Source: an uncultured Prevotella sp.
Lineage (GTDB): Bacteria; Bacteroidota; Bacteroidia; Bacteroidales; Bacteroidaceae
Reading direction: 5' to 3'
NCBI GenBank assembly: GCA_900314995.1
Contig: OMXK01000046.1
Location: 1 to 64,000 of the forward strand
DNA length: 64,000 nt
How positions within the stretch are numbered: the first letter of the stretch is position 1; each line of letters opens with the position of its first letter. Of this stretch, positions 17,568 through 26,020 are shown one piece after another. The translations under genes were made by a program, and so were the position numbers. The notes beneath the pieces were generated by a model. The model searched no databases. It saw only the letters and a program-made list of their open reading frames with translations, and had not been told where the DNA came from.

Positions 17568-18479
17568 ATGAAGAGAAGTCTTTTGCTTATAGGGCTGTTA
17601 TTAGGACTGTCTTTCATGACGAATTCAGTTCAGGCTCAGGAGAATGCGGTACCTACGGATGTCGGTTCTGCAGCCCTGTCGCCTGAGGCTATGGCATTGA
17701 GACTGGAAGTGACAGCTCGTCTGACTCAGTTCTCCGACGACCTTCACCAACTGATGGCAGTAGGAAAGGTCAATATGTCCGTCGACTGTATGTACGGTAT
17801 CCCCAAATCCGTGGTCACCACCCTGGAACAGCGCATGCAGTCACTGAATCAGGAGTACAACAGGCTGGACGTGAAATGGAACACCTATTATCAGGCACAG
17901 CAGATGGATATTGCCAACAGTGAGGATCTGATGACGATGGTGGCTTCGATAGAAGAGCTGAAACAGGCCGTCAAGGATACCTTGGACTCAAAGACCGAAG
18001 CCGTTGAGGCTATAGCCAAGTTTGCTGCTGCCGATAATTTCATCATCAGTCAGGTGAATGTCTATAAGAATCTCTATTCGAAGGCCTTTAAGTTGTCGCT
18101 GGTTCAGAAGCTGGCGCCTCAATTGGAAAAGGTAAAGGCAAAAGAGCAGGTGCTTTTCACCGATCTGCAGAACAACTATAATCAGGCGAAGGCAGCCTGT
18201 GAGGTCGTTCCCTCGTTGTCGCCCAGGTTGGAGACGCTCGACAAGCAGTTCGTGGTGATGAAGAGTGTCTCCGAGAATGTACAGGCATTGGAATACAAGC
18301 CTCTGTTCCAGCGTCTCAAAGACTATGTGATGGGATTTGCCGCTGTGGCGATTATACTGATGTTCTTTAACGGCATGCTAGCCAAGTTTAATGCCTATAA
18401 GCAGAAGGCTGCCAGCTTGAAGAAATATAATGATATGTTGAATAAGAATGGTCAGGGTACCCAGTATCCTACCATATAA
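17568..18479 (+). CDS. Exported helical protein with C-terminal membrane anchor, T6SS cluster
   Basis: From the ATG at 17568 this is a 303-residue protein with signal peptide 'MKRSLLLIGLLLGLSFMTNSVQA'. A GTG at 17553, overlapping the previous stop by one base and preceded by AGGAG, would add five residues and cannot be excluded. The mature part is almost entirely helical and coiled-coil-like (residues 40-240). One transmembrane segment near 256-272 ('VMGFAAVAIILMFFNGML') and a short basic cytosolic tail follow. A periplasmic rod anchored at its C-terminus fits a trans-envelope scaffold. I cannot place it in a named Tss family. Confidence 0.62.
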   Translation: MKRSLLLIGLLLGLSFMTNSVQAQENAVPTDVGSAALSPEAMALRLEVTARLTQFSDDLHQLMAVGKVNMSVDCMYGIPKSVVTTLEQRMQSLNQEYNRLDVKWNTYYQAQQMDIANSEDLMTMVASIEELKQAVKDTLDSKTEAVEAIAKFAAADNFIISQVNVYKNLYSKAFKLSLVQKLAPQLEKVKAKEQVLFTDLQNNYNQAKAACEVVPSLSPRLETLDKQFVVMKSVSENVQALEYKPLFQRLKDYVMGFAAVAIILMFFNGMLAKFNAYKQKAASLKKYNDMLNKNGQGTQYPTI

Positions 18480-18494
18480 TAATATAATGTGAAG

Positions 18495-20903
18495 ATGACT
18501 AAGATTTATCGATTGTTACTGATGACCATCGTAGCTGCGTTTCTGATCAGCTGCGATCAATCTGCAGATATACAGGAGGTGGATATGGACGAAATGTTCA
18601 GCTCTGATGTCGTTGACGGTGAGGATACGAAAGTGGATGCAATGGAGGTAAAGAGCGTCAAGTTCTCTCCCGACCATAAGTATTTCTCTATCAAGACCAG
18701 CATTATCCGTGACATGGGACCTTATGCATTCAGAGATACCAATCATATATCTATCACGGCTTCGGAAACGATCGCCGGATCCCTTAATGAATCGTGGAGC
18801 AAACCCAAACTGGTGTCTGTGAAGAACACCGAGGGTGAGGAAGTCTTCAAATTGGGAATCAAGGTCCTGGTGCTCGTCGATCTTGCCCAACCTCAATACG
18901 TCATTGACAGAGAGCGTGATGCAGTCAGAGAGATACGTGCCGTCTTTGACCATGACAATCTGTTTGTGGCATTTATGTATGGCCAGGACGTATCGGAGAC
19001 GTTGGAGGCATCGGATTACGTGCTGGATACTTACTTTACCTCGAAGCCTGACAAGAATAAATACCTCTATCGGGCTATCCTGCTGAAGAAGCACGAGATG
19101 GAGGATCGTCTTGGTGTCTGGGGAGATGCGAAAAGCATGAGCCTGCTGGTATTCTCCAACGAGGTTGTCTATACTGATGACGATAGTCCTGTCGATCCCA
19201 AGCATTTTGAACTGCAGGGTATCCTGGTCAATCCTGATTCTGTCAGTGGTGATAAGCTCTCCATCTTCCCTGTGAATTTCAAGGAGCGTGGTATGCCGTT
19301 CGATGATAGTCAGGCTAAGAATGTCCTGCAAGTGGTGGCGAAGAATTCCGACGGTATGTATCAGAGTCAGTTCAACTGGCAGGAAATGAAGGGAAAAGTC
19401 CTCAAGACTGACAAGAATATAATTGCCAATGAGTTCGAGTTTGAGAATCCCGACGGAAAGATCTACCGCGGTCTGCCCCACAAGATGCGAATCGAGGTTA
19501 TCTCGAAGATGAGCGACAGCCTGATCGGCGCAGCGACAACCAGTATCTACATGGGTACGGCTTATAATCCGATAATCGTCAGAGGCTATTCTGATCTGGT
19601 AGTGTTCCTCCAGGGTGTCAGCTTTGGCTTGGTGATCATGCTGATTGTCTATCTCGTGTTCCAGTTCCTTGTTCCTTATATCCAGTATAGGATTTTCAAG
19701 CGGAAATACGTTGTCGAATATGTGCGTGGCTCGATGAGTGTCGGCAACATCATGGTCTCCCAGTCGTGCTATTTATGTAAGGCTCCGTTTGAGGAGGGTG
19801 AGGAGATTGTCGCCAAGTGTAATCACGTGATGCATAAGTCCTGTTGGGATGAGAACAACTATCATTGTCCTGAGTTTGGCCGTCATTGTGATTCGGGTTC
19901 ACATTATTATAATTATCATAACCTCTTCGATCCCAAGAATGCTTCGTTCTATATGAAGTGGGTACTCGCTGCCATTTTTGCAGGCATTGTCACTTGGGTG
20001 TGCTATATGATGTATGTATCCGACTATGATTCCCAGCAGCAGGAACTCATAGCGCAAATGTCTGAGCCTCGTCTGGCCGAGATGGGCTCTTCGGCTATCT
20101 TCAATAATGCGGATGACAATCTGGACTATACGCCGGTGTTCGGTATGTTCCTGGGCTTCTTCACCACGATGGCTATTTCTGCGCTGGCAGTCCGCAGGCA
20201 GCATCTGAGGTATCGTATGGCCGATGTCTTTATCAGGTCGCTGATCGTAGGCTTGTTGTCGTTCTTCTTGTTCTTCATATTCAAGTATTTCACCATTACG
20301 CTGAATCTGCGCATGATTTCTGCCGTGTTTGATGTGATACCGTGGACAATTAGTTCGCTACTGGTCGTGTATATCTCGACGGTAGGCACGAGAATCAAAC
20401 TGAAGAAGTATGTGTTTGCCATCGCTGTAGGCCTCGGTTTGCTTTCCATGTATCTGTGGTCGTTCATCATCGACGACGTTACGCAGTTTGATATCCGTGT
20501 GCTGTTGATGTTCACGTGTATTCTCATCTCTGTTGGCCTGGCATTGTCTGTGGCCGAAGTAGCGCCCAAGTCAGAGCGTTATTTCCTGAATATCAAGGGT
20601 GCCGTCAAGGAGATGGATGTCGCCCTGTTCAAGTGGTTCCTTAGCGATCCGGATATGGTGGTTACCATCGGTAAGTCCATCGACTGCTCGTTGCAGCTGT
20701 CGTGGGATCTGAAGGGCAACGTAGCACCCATCCATGCGGAACTGAGAAAGACGTCGGGCGGTACTGTGCGTCTGACTGCTCTCGAAGAGGGGGTGATGGT
20801 CAATGACAAACCGATGGCGGTAGGCAAAACGATAAGTCTGTATCATAACTCGTCCTTCACGATAGGCGATACAACGTTCACCTATGTTGAGCGGGATATC
20901 TAA
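18495..20903 (+). CDS. Polytopic membrane lipoprotein with cytosolic RING-H2-like and FHA domains (candidate E3)
   Basis: From ATG 18495 this is about 802 residues (a GTG at 18489 would add two). A lipobox LISC (Cys near 20) ends the signal peptide. Residues ~55-355 are periplasmic and resemble a degenerate vWA domain ('KVLVLVDLAQ') without a clean MIDAS. A TM follows near 368-395. A cytosolic zinc site then reads C-x2-C, x13, C-x-H-x2-H-x2-C, x7, C-x6-C (425, 428, 442, 444, 447, 450, 458, 465), a RING-H2 order with a widened last pair. Five or six more TMs span 488-690. The C-terminus (~720-798) is FHA-like ('TIGKSIDCSLQL', 'APIHAEL', 'GVMVNDKPM'). RING sites recruit E2s and FHA domains bind phospho-Thr. 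It ends the operon at a terminator. E3 activity is inferred. Confidence 0.78.
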   Translation: MTKIYRLLLMTIVAAFLISCDQSADIQEVDMDEMFSSDVVDGEDTKVDAMEVKSVKFSPDHKYFSIKTSIIRDMGPYAFRDTNHISITASETIAGSLNESWSKPKLVSVKNTEGEEVFKLGIKVLVLVDLAQPQYVIDRERDAVREIRAVFDHDNLFVAFMYGQDVSETLEASDYVLDTYFTSKPDKNKYLYRAILLKKHEMEDRLGVWGDAKSMSLLVFSNEVVYTDDDSPVDPKHFELQGILVNPDSVSGDKLSIFPVNFKERGMPFDDSQAKNVLQVVAKNSDGMYQSQFNWQEMKGKVLKTDKNIIANEFEFENPDGKIYRGLPHKMRIEVISKMSDSLIGAATTSIYMGTAYNPIIVRGYSDLVVFLQGVSFGLVIMLIVYLVFQFLVPYIQYRIFKRKYVVEYVRGSMSVGNIMVSQSCYLCKAPFEEGEEIVAKCNHVMHKSCWDENNYHCPEFGRHCDSGSHYYNYHNLFDPKNASFYMKWVLAAIFAGIVTWVCYMMYVSDYDSQQQELIAQMSEPRLAEMGSSAIFNNADDNLDYTPVFGMFLGFFTTMAISALAVRRQHLRYRMADVFIRSLIVGLLSFFLFFIFKYFTITLNLRMISAVFDVIPWTISSLLVVYISTVGTRIKLKKYVFAIAVGLGLLSMYLWSFIIDDVTQFDIRVLLMFTCILISVGLALSVAEVAPKSERYFLNIKGAVKEMDVALFKWFLSDPDMVVTIGKSIDCSLQLSWDLKGNVAPIHAELRKTSGGTVRLTALEEGVMVNDKPMAVGKTISLYHNSSFTIGDTTFTYVERDI

Positions 20904-20907
20904 AACA

Positions 20908-20946
20908 AAAAAATCTGCATCACGCTGATGATGCAGATTTTTTTTG
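20908..20946. terminator. Bidirectional terminator between the T6SS operon and mscL
   Basis: A perfect 12-bp stem (AAATCTGCATCA, 20911-20922, with 20929-20940) around a 6-nt loop, flanked by A-run and T-run on either side, so it works for both converging genes. Confidence 0.9.
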
Positions 20947-20959
20947 ATCAGTGTTTGCT

Positions 20960-21382
20960 TTACTTCTTCTTCAGCAGGTCGCGGATCTCAGCGAGCAGTT
21001 CCTCCTGTGTAGGTCCGGCGGGAGCAGCGGGCTCTTCGGGCTTCTCCTTCTTCAGCTTGTTCATGCCCTTAATCATGAGGAAGATACAGAAGGCGATGAT
21101 GATGAAGTCGAGCACGTTCTGGATGAACTGTCCGTAAGCGAAGATGGTGGCACCGGCCTCCTGGGCAGCTGCAACCGTAGCATACTTCGTGTCGTCTGTC
21201 AGGTTTACAAACAGGTTGGTAAAGTCGATACCACCAGTCGACAGGCTGATTACCGGCATCAACAGGTCGTTGACCAGAGAGGTTACGATCTTACCGAAGG
21301 CACCGCCGATGATCACACCGACTGCCATGTCCATCACATTGCCCTTAACGGCAAACTCCTTGAATTCTTTAATAAATCCCAT
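20960..21382 (-). CDS. mscL: Large-conductance mechanosensitive channel MscL
   Basis: A 140-residue inner-membrane protein with the MscL N-terminus ('[41 protein letters not shown]'-type, first TM) and second TM '[25 protein letters not shown]', followed by the Pro/Ala linker and C-terminal helix '[14 protein letters not shown]'. The periplasmic loop is longer than in E. coli, with '[16 protein letters not shown]'. It opens under membrane tension to release solutes on osmotic downshock. It is monocistronic and converges on the T6SS operon; its own promoter is predicted at 21525-21532. Confidence 0.96.
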   Translation of the reverse strand: MGFIKEFKEFAVKGNVMDMAVGVIIGGAFGKIVTSLVNDLLMPVISLSTGGIDFTNLFVNLTDDTKYATVAAAQEAGATIFAYGQFIQNVLDFIIIAFCIFLMIKGMNKLKKEKPEEPAAPAGPTQEELLAEIRDLLKKK

Positions 21383-21524
21383 AGTTCTAAAAGTTTTAAT
21401 GTTTAACGTATGTTGTTTGAATTGTAATCTACATTTTGCAATCTCGGAGTTTACACAACGCTTTATAGCCGCGTTTAATGCATTATTCGTATTGTTTAAT
21501 CTTTATTAAGACTGAATTGCTCTG

Positions 21525-21552
21525 CAAATATAGGAATTTTTTTGTAACTTTG
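21525..21552. promoter_or_regulatory. Divergent -7 boxes for mscL (-) and gap (+)
   Basis: TATATTTG on the - strand at 21525-21532 (143 nt before mscL) and TAACTTTG on the + strand at 21545-21552 (about 82 nt before gap) match the Bacteroidetes TAnnTTTG box. They are only 12 bp apart, so the two promoters may compete. Confidence 0.65.
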
Positions 21553-21634
21553 TAGCCGAAAACAAAAAAAAGTGCTAAAACAGCGTAAAAAGTTAATATA
21601 ATTAGGTATAAACCCTTTAAATAATTCAAGTAAA

Positions 21635-22639
21635 ATGACAAAAGTAGCAATTAACGGTTTCGGCCGTATCGGTCGCCTCGCATTCCGTCAGATGTTCGAG
21701 GCTGAAGGTTATGAAGTAGTAGCAATCAACGACTTGACAAGCCCCAAGATGCTTGCTCATCTGCTGAAGTATGACACCGCTCAGGGTGGCTTCGCTGGCA
21801 AGTTCGGTGAGGGAAAGCACACTGTAGAGGCTACAGACAACTCTATCATCGTTGATGGTAAGGAGATCACTATCTATGCTATGCCTAACGCTGCTGAGCT
21901 GCCTTGGGGTAAGCTGGGTGTTGACGTAGTTCTGGAGTGCACAGGTTTCTACACATCTAAGGAGAAGGCTTCTGCCCACATCCAGGCTGGTGCCAAGAAG
22001 GTTGTTATCTCTGCTCCTGCTGGTAACGATCTGCCCACTATCGTTTACAATGTAGATACCGTTATCTCTGCAGCTTCTTGCACAACCAACTGTCTGGCTC
22101 CTATGGCTGCCGCTCTGAATGGTTATGCTCCTATCGTTTCTGGTATCATGTCTACAATCCACGCTTACACTGGCGACCAGATGATTCTCGACGGTCCTCA
22201 GCGCAAGGGTGACCTCCGTCGTAGCCGTGCAGGTGCTCAGAACATCGTTCCTAACTCAACGGGTGCTGCCAAGGCTATCGGTCTGGTTATCCCCGAGCTG
22301 AACGGTAAGCTGATCGGTTCTGCACAGCGCGTTCCGACTCCTACAGGTTCTACCACTATCCTCGTTGCTGTGGTTAAGGGTAAGGACATCACTAAGGAGG
22401 GTATCAACGCTGCCATGAAGGCTGCTGGTACAGAGAGCTTCGGTTACACAGAGGATCAGATCGTTTCTAGCGATATCATCGGTATGAAGTTCGGTTCACT
22501 CTTCGACGCTACTCAGACCATGGTTTCTAAGATCGACGACGATACCTATCAGGTACAGGTTGTTTCTTGGTACGACAATGAGAACTCTTACACTTCTCAG
22601 ATGGTTCGCACCATCAAGTACCTCGCTGAGCTGAAATAA
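21635..22639 (+). CDS. gap: Glyceraldehyde-3-phosphate dehydrogenase, type I
   Basis: A 334-residue glycolytic enzyme that oxidises glyceraldehyde-3-phosphate to 1,3-bisphosphoglycerate with NAD+. The Rossmann motif NGFGRIGR is at 7-14, Asp33 after 'VAIN' favours NAD, and the catalytic Cys149 lies in 'SAASCTTNC'. The C-terminal '[17 protein letters not shown]' is typical. Codon use is strongly biased (CTG, GGT, GCT), as expected for a very highly expressed gene. It has its own promoter and a terminator at 22665-22694. pgk, the next glycolytic enzyme, is 20 kb away on the other strand. Confidence 0.98.
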   Translation: MTKVAINGFGRIGRLAFRQMFEAEGYEVVAINDLTSPKMLAHLLKYDTAQGGFAGKFGEGKHTVEATDNSIIVDGKEITIYAMPNAAELPWGKLGVDVVLECTGFYTSKEKASAHIQAGAKKVVISAPAGNDLPTIVYNVDTVISAASCTTNCLAPMAAALNGYAPIVSGIMSTIHAYTGDQMILDGPQRKGDLRRSRAGAQNIVPNSTGAAKAIGLVIPELNGKLIGSAQRVPTPTGSTTILVAVVKGKDITKEGINAAMKAAGTESFGYTEDQIVSSDIIGMKFGSLFDATQTMVSKIDDDTYQVQVVSWYDNENSYTSQMVRTIKYLAELK

Positions 22640-22664
22640 GAGAAGTCCATATAGGTAAAATTGA

Positions 22665-22694
22665 GCCACTCGACATTGTCGGGTGGCTTTTTTT
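22665..22694 (+). terminator. Rho-independent terminator of gap
   Basis: Stem GCCACTCGAC/GTCGGGTGGC (one G-U pair) at 22665-22687 followed by a run of seven T. Confidence 0.88.
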
Positions 22695-22700
22695 CGCTCT

Positions 22701-24848
22701 CTAGCGCTCCTTGAGATAGTAGATGTGGCCTGAGTTCTTGCGGATGGTCTCGAAGTCGAACTGCTGGTTGTTCAGCGACCTGCCCAGTTTCTCGAAGCTG
22801 GTCTTCGGGTCGTAGTTCGTATAGCGGCTCTTCAGATACTCGCTGATTTCCTTCATCGTCCACCAGCGGCCTTCGCCCTCTCTGGGCTTGCAGAAACTCT
22901 CGCCGATCATCTCCACCAGGTCGCTCAGTTTCTGATAGGGCGCGTTCTCCCTGATGAGCGTGCTGATCTCCTCGTCGTTCAGCCAGTAGCGCTCGCCGCT
23001 CTCAAACAGATGCCTGACTTGTGCGAAGAGCTGCTGATGGTTGAGATTGTCCTCGAAGTCGATGTTCTTGCCCGGGGTGATGCCTACGCAGACGAATCGG
23101 CGCGAACCGGTGGGGTCTACTAGCGGCTTCGTCTCGTTGGTCGTGCCGATAAACGAGGTGTATCTCCTGAACTGCTTGATGGTCTTGCCGTAGGGCGGGC
23201 GGAACTTCACTTCTGCCGACGACAGCAGGTATTTCAGCACGATCTGCTGCGAGGAGGTGGTCTTGTCGAACTCGTCGATGTTGATGAGGGCGAACATCGT
23301 CAGGGCGATATTCAGGTCGAACTCGTTCTTGAAGTTGATCTTGTCGTTGTAGTAGTCGCGCAGTTCGGGCGGCAGCAGGATTTTGCAGAAGCGGGTCTTG
23401 CCGCAGCCTTGACGGCCTATCAGCAGCGGGGTTAAAGCATTGCCAGTCAGCTGCTTGTCGCTTTCGCGCCATTGGGCCACCATGCCGATGAGCCACATCC
23501 GCAGGTACTGCTCCCAATGGGGCTGGTCTGTGGGCACGCGGGCTGCCAGCTCGGCGATGTAGTCGTGGCCGTTCCAGGTGGGCAGCTTGTCGAGCCAGGT
23601 GTTCACGGGGTCGTATTGCTCGATGCGGGTGGAGTCGATGAAGCGGTTCACGTCGCGGTCCCACGACTTGAGTCCCAGTTCCGTTGCGCGCATCGTCATA
23701 TCGTTGCGCACTTCCTCGGTCAACGGCTTAAACCGCTGATCCTCAGAGTATTTCTCGCGATACTCCGCAACGCCCGTCATCAGGTTCTTGCGCATGTCGA
23801 AGTTCTCGTTGAGGAAGATTTCCGTCTTCATCATCTGCAGCGTGTCGTTGGGGATGGCCTGCAGGGGCTTGATCTTGTGCTTCTTCATGTAGTCTTCCTG
23901 CAGGGTGACGGCATAGACGCTCTCGAAGGTCTTCTTCACCAGCAGTTTGTCGGTGTTCAGCACGGGGTGCTCCATCGTCATTCCCTGAGCGTGGGAGAGG
24001 GGGATGCCGTGCTTCATGCAGAGGGTGGCGATCATCATGAGCAGGGTCTCCAGGCGCTCCTCGTCGGGCAGTTCGAAATAGCGGCCCAGGATGTTGTTCA
24101 CGATGAAGAGCCATTCGAGCCGGTAGGTGCGCTTGATGGTGCGCCCGGGCATCAGGTCGTCGCTCTCGTCGGAGATGCTCACGGGCTGAGGCATGTCGTG
24201 TGGCTTCGTGTCGGCATAGAACGGGCGGGCCTTGGGATTGTAGTACATCTCGGGGTCGGCGCTGATGTAGACCGTGCAGTCGAGGCCGGGCTCCAGATAG
24301 GCAATCTCGAAACCGAACTGGTTGGCGTAGGCCTTGCGCGCTGTCTGATAGAGGTTCTTGTGGAACTGCACGATGTCATTGTCAGCCGTCGGGAGTAGGG
24401 GAGCGCCGTCCTTCTCTGCCGACTCAAGGTCGGGGAACAGCTCGCCGCGACACACGATCTTCACGCTTTTGCCCGATGCGCCGAGGAAGCACATCAGCGT
24501 CTCGGGCAGTTTCTTCGCCAGCTCTCTCGTCTCGATGGCCTTCTCGTAGCTCGGCAGTCCGTTTACCTCCACGACCACCAGCCCGTTGTAGCCCAGCAGC
24601 CTGCGCTGCCCTCTGTAGATGTCGTAGTCTTGTCCGAAGCATACGCGCTCCAGCTGTATGCCGCCTTTGAGGTCGGTGAGTACCTGTCCGTCGTCCTGCC
24701 GCTGGGTTGTTATCATGTGATACACTTGGCGCAGGTTTCTGACGCTCTTCTCGCGCCAGCCTTTCGTTATCAGCAGCGTCACGTCTTCCAGACTGTGGCG
24801 GGTGATGATTTCCTTCGTCCCTTTGTTTTTGATGATGCTAACCTTCAT
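22701..24848 (-). CDS. VapE/VirE-family primase-helicase-like protein
   Basis: A 715-residue protein of the Bacteroidetes BT4734/VapE type. The N-terminal 230 residues fit the VirE_N/primase-polymerase-like part ('GYNGLVVVEVNGL', 'VKIVCRG'). The P-loop 'LLIGRQGCGKTRF' lies near 475-487 and Walker B 'INIDEFDK' near 520, followed by a sensor-like 'FIGTTNE' and an Arg-rich 'DPTGSRRFVCVGI'. The C-terminal ~130 residues are the helical DUF3874-like region. Such proteins are found on phages, satellites and genomic islands, and act in DNA replication. Here it stands alone. Its GC content looks higher than its flanks, and the AT-rich inverted-repeat element lies directly upstream of its start. It may be a remnant or a domesticated replication module. 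Confidence 0.85.
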   Translation of the reverse strand: MKVSIIKNKGTKEIITRHSLEDVTLLITKGWREKSVRNLRQVYHMITTQRQDDGQVLTDLKGGIQLERVCFGQDYDIYRGQRRLLGYNGLVVVEVNGLPSYEKAIETRELAKKLPETLMCFLGASGKSVKIVCRGELFPDLESAEKDGAPLLPTADNDIVQFHKNLYQTARKAYANQFGFEIAYLEPGLDCTVYISADPEMYYNPKARPFYADTKPHDMPQPVSISDESDDLMPGRTIKRTYRLEWLFIVNNILGRYFELPDEERLETLLMMIATLCMKHGIPLSHAQGMTMEHPVLNTDKLLVKKTFESVYAVTLQEDYMKKHKIKPLQAIPNDTLQMMKTEIFLNENFDMRKNLMTGVAEYREKYSEDQRFKPLTEEVRNDMTMRATELGLKSWDRDVNRFIDSTRIEQYDPVNTWLDKLPTWNGHDYIAELAARVPTDQPHWEQYLRMWLIGMVAQWRESDKQLTGNALTPLLIGRQGCGKTRFCKILLPPELRDYYNDKINFKNEFDLNIALTMFALINIDEFDKTTSSQQIVLKYLLSSAEVKFRPPYGKTIKQFRRYTSFIGTTNETKPLVDPTGSRRFVCVGITPGKNIDFEDNLNHQQLFAQVRHLFESGERYWLNDEEISTLIRENAPYQKLSDLVEMIGESFCKPREGEGRWWTMKEISEYLKSRYTNYDPKTSFEKLGRSLNNQQFDFETIRKNSGHIYYLKER

Positions 24849-24936
24849 AATGTACGATATTCTTGAGTTTTACGCTACAAAGATAGGCATTTTTCGCGGT
24901 ATTTCAAAATATTTTTTATATCATTTTTTAAGAATA

Positions 24937-25438
24937 TACTGACATCCGACACTAATTTTGTATAAACTGCTTATTTTAAGCATGTTATCTTTGTGTTATA
25001 TTCTATATACTGACACTCTTACTGACACTATACTGACACGAATTGCCTATTTACCGTCACTAAATGCCATATTACTAGCAACTATTTTGCCCTTACTACA
25101 TGACTATTGCTTTGAGTATACCTTTCTCCTGCTTTACTTATTGCCGACATCTACTCACTCGTAATGCGATTAGTAAATTCTCTAGAGAATTTTATAGTTT
25201 GCTTACGAGAAACCCTTTGTTTGTCGTAATAAAACGTATAGTTTGGTACGCTATAAATTGTAGTTCATTAGTAGGCTATCAGTTGTCATATTGCTAGTAT
25301 TATTATCTTATATCGTGTCAGTATATGCCAAATACGTGTCAGTATAGTGTCAGTATTAGTGTCAGTATATCTAGATCTATTGGTATATAAATAGCTTAAA
25401 ATAAGCATTTTGTACAAAAATAGTGTCGGATGTCAGTA
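24937..25438. repeat. Symmetrical non-coding element: 45-bp inverted repeats with internal GTGTCAGT motifs
   Basis: Arms at 24937-24981 and 25394-25438 are inverted copies with 42 of 45 identical bases. Each arm holds a small hairpin GCTTA-3 nt-TAAGC and the block GTGTCGGATGTCAGTA. Inside the arms are further copies of ACTGACAC on the left (25009, 25021, 25032) and of its complement GTGTCAGT on the right (25315, 25336, 25347, 25359), so all motifs point inward symmetrically. A perfect 18-bp palindrome (AAATTCTCTAGAGAATTT) lies near the centre, at about 25174-25191. No credible gene lies inside. The layout fits an iteron-type origin or a MITE-like element with subterminal repeats. It fills most of the 795-nt gap upstream of the VapE gene. 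Confidence 0.8.
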
Positions 25439-25607
25439 AGTTTTGGCATTTTCTTTATATTTCAAATTTGATTTATGAATATGTCTCTTATTTTGCAATC
25501 CAGAAAATCCACCATATTTTCTCTCAACTACTTGCGACAAGGTGACGGAATAGGAGGCCTCAAACGACTTTTCTTCAAAAACATTTGGAACTTTCAGATA
25601 TTCTCAT

Positions 25608-25615
25608 TATATTTG
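25608..25615 (+). promoter_or_regulatory. -7 box for the small ORF at 25644
   Basis: TATATTTG, with TTTG 20 nt upstream (25584-25587), matches the Bacteroidetes promoter form. Confidence 0.55.
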
Positions 25616-25643
25616 CAGTCGATAACTAATATATTAAGATGAT

Positions 25644-25892
25644 ATGACAGCAGTTGATTTACGTGCTAGCACGATGCAGTTATTGGAACAATTTGACAAG
25701 ACGGATACTTCCCTTTGGCAGAAAGTTCTCGATGCAGTATCTTCCATCTACAAAACTGAGGAAGAGTCTCTGCACGTGAAAAGAGCACAGCAGAAAGCGA
25801 AAATTCGCCAGATGGTCGGCATACTTGACGAAGAAAAGCTTAAAGACTGGAAACAGGAGAAAGAAGATTATCTGACAGAGAAATATCAGTAG
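25644..25892 (+). CDS. Small acidic/basic helical protein, probable antitoxin of a PIN toxin
   Basis: An 82-residue, entirely helical-looking protein ('LWQKVLDAVSSIYKTEEESLHVKRAQQKAKIRQM'). It has its own promoter and is followed 3 nt after its stop by the start of a PIN-domain gene, the usual antitoxin-toxin order. No DNA-binding motif can be named. The toxin partner is broken (see 25896-26012), so this is an orphan antitoxin candidate. The role is inferred from arrangement only. Confidence 0.5.
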   Translation: MTAVDLRASTMQLLEQFDKTDTSLWQKVLDAVSSIYKTEEESLHVKRAQQKAKIRQMVGILDEEKLKDWKQEKEDYLTEKYQ

Positions 25893-25895
25893 CTG

Positions 25896-26012
25896 ATGAA
25901 GAGAGTATTTATTGATACTAATATTTTTCTCGATATTCTTTGCAGAACGATAAACCGCAGAAAGGCATCAACATCATTCGCACCAATGAAGGTAAGACCA
26001 AGAAAGTCTTAG
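25896..26012 (+). pseudogene. Truncated PIN-domain toxin gene
   Basis: The ORF begins 'MKRVFIDTNIFLDIL', the canonical N-terminus of a PIN-domain ribonuclease (first active-site Asp in 'IDTN'). After about 16 residues the PIN similarity stops and the frame continues for only 22 more residues to a TAG. A full PIN toxin has about 130-140 residues with three further acidic residues. The break coincides with a sequence that in another frame is the end of a different gene, so a deletion has joined the two. Confidence 0.72.
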
Positions 26013-26020
26013 TAAAATGA
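25946..26020 (+). pseudogene. Remnant of a C-terminal tail of a secreted protein
   Basis: In the frame ending at the TGA 26018-26020 the DNA reads 'KPQKGINIIRTNEGKTKKVLVK'-like sequence (key residues K-P-Q-K-G near the start and KVLVK at the end), the type of C-terminal sorting tail found on many Prevotella secreted proteins. No upstream coding part remains; it abuts the PIN fragment. Confidence 0.55.

Noticed and set aside
23472-24398. Long open frame on the + strand opposite the VapE gene
   Set aside because: It is a shadow of a GC-rich gene: the protein is low-complexity Val/His/Gly without family features, whereas the - strand frame has P-loop and Walker B motifs.
25009-25366. Repeated GTGTCAGT/ACTGACAC units as a CRISPR array
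   Set aside because: The units are only 8-10 bp, unevenly spaced 11-21 nt apart, and mirror-inverted; there are no regular spacers and no cas genes.
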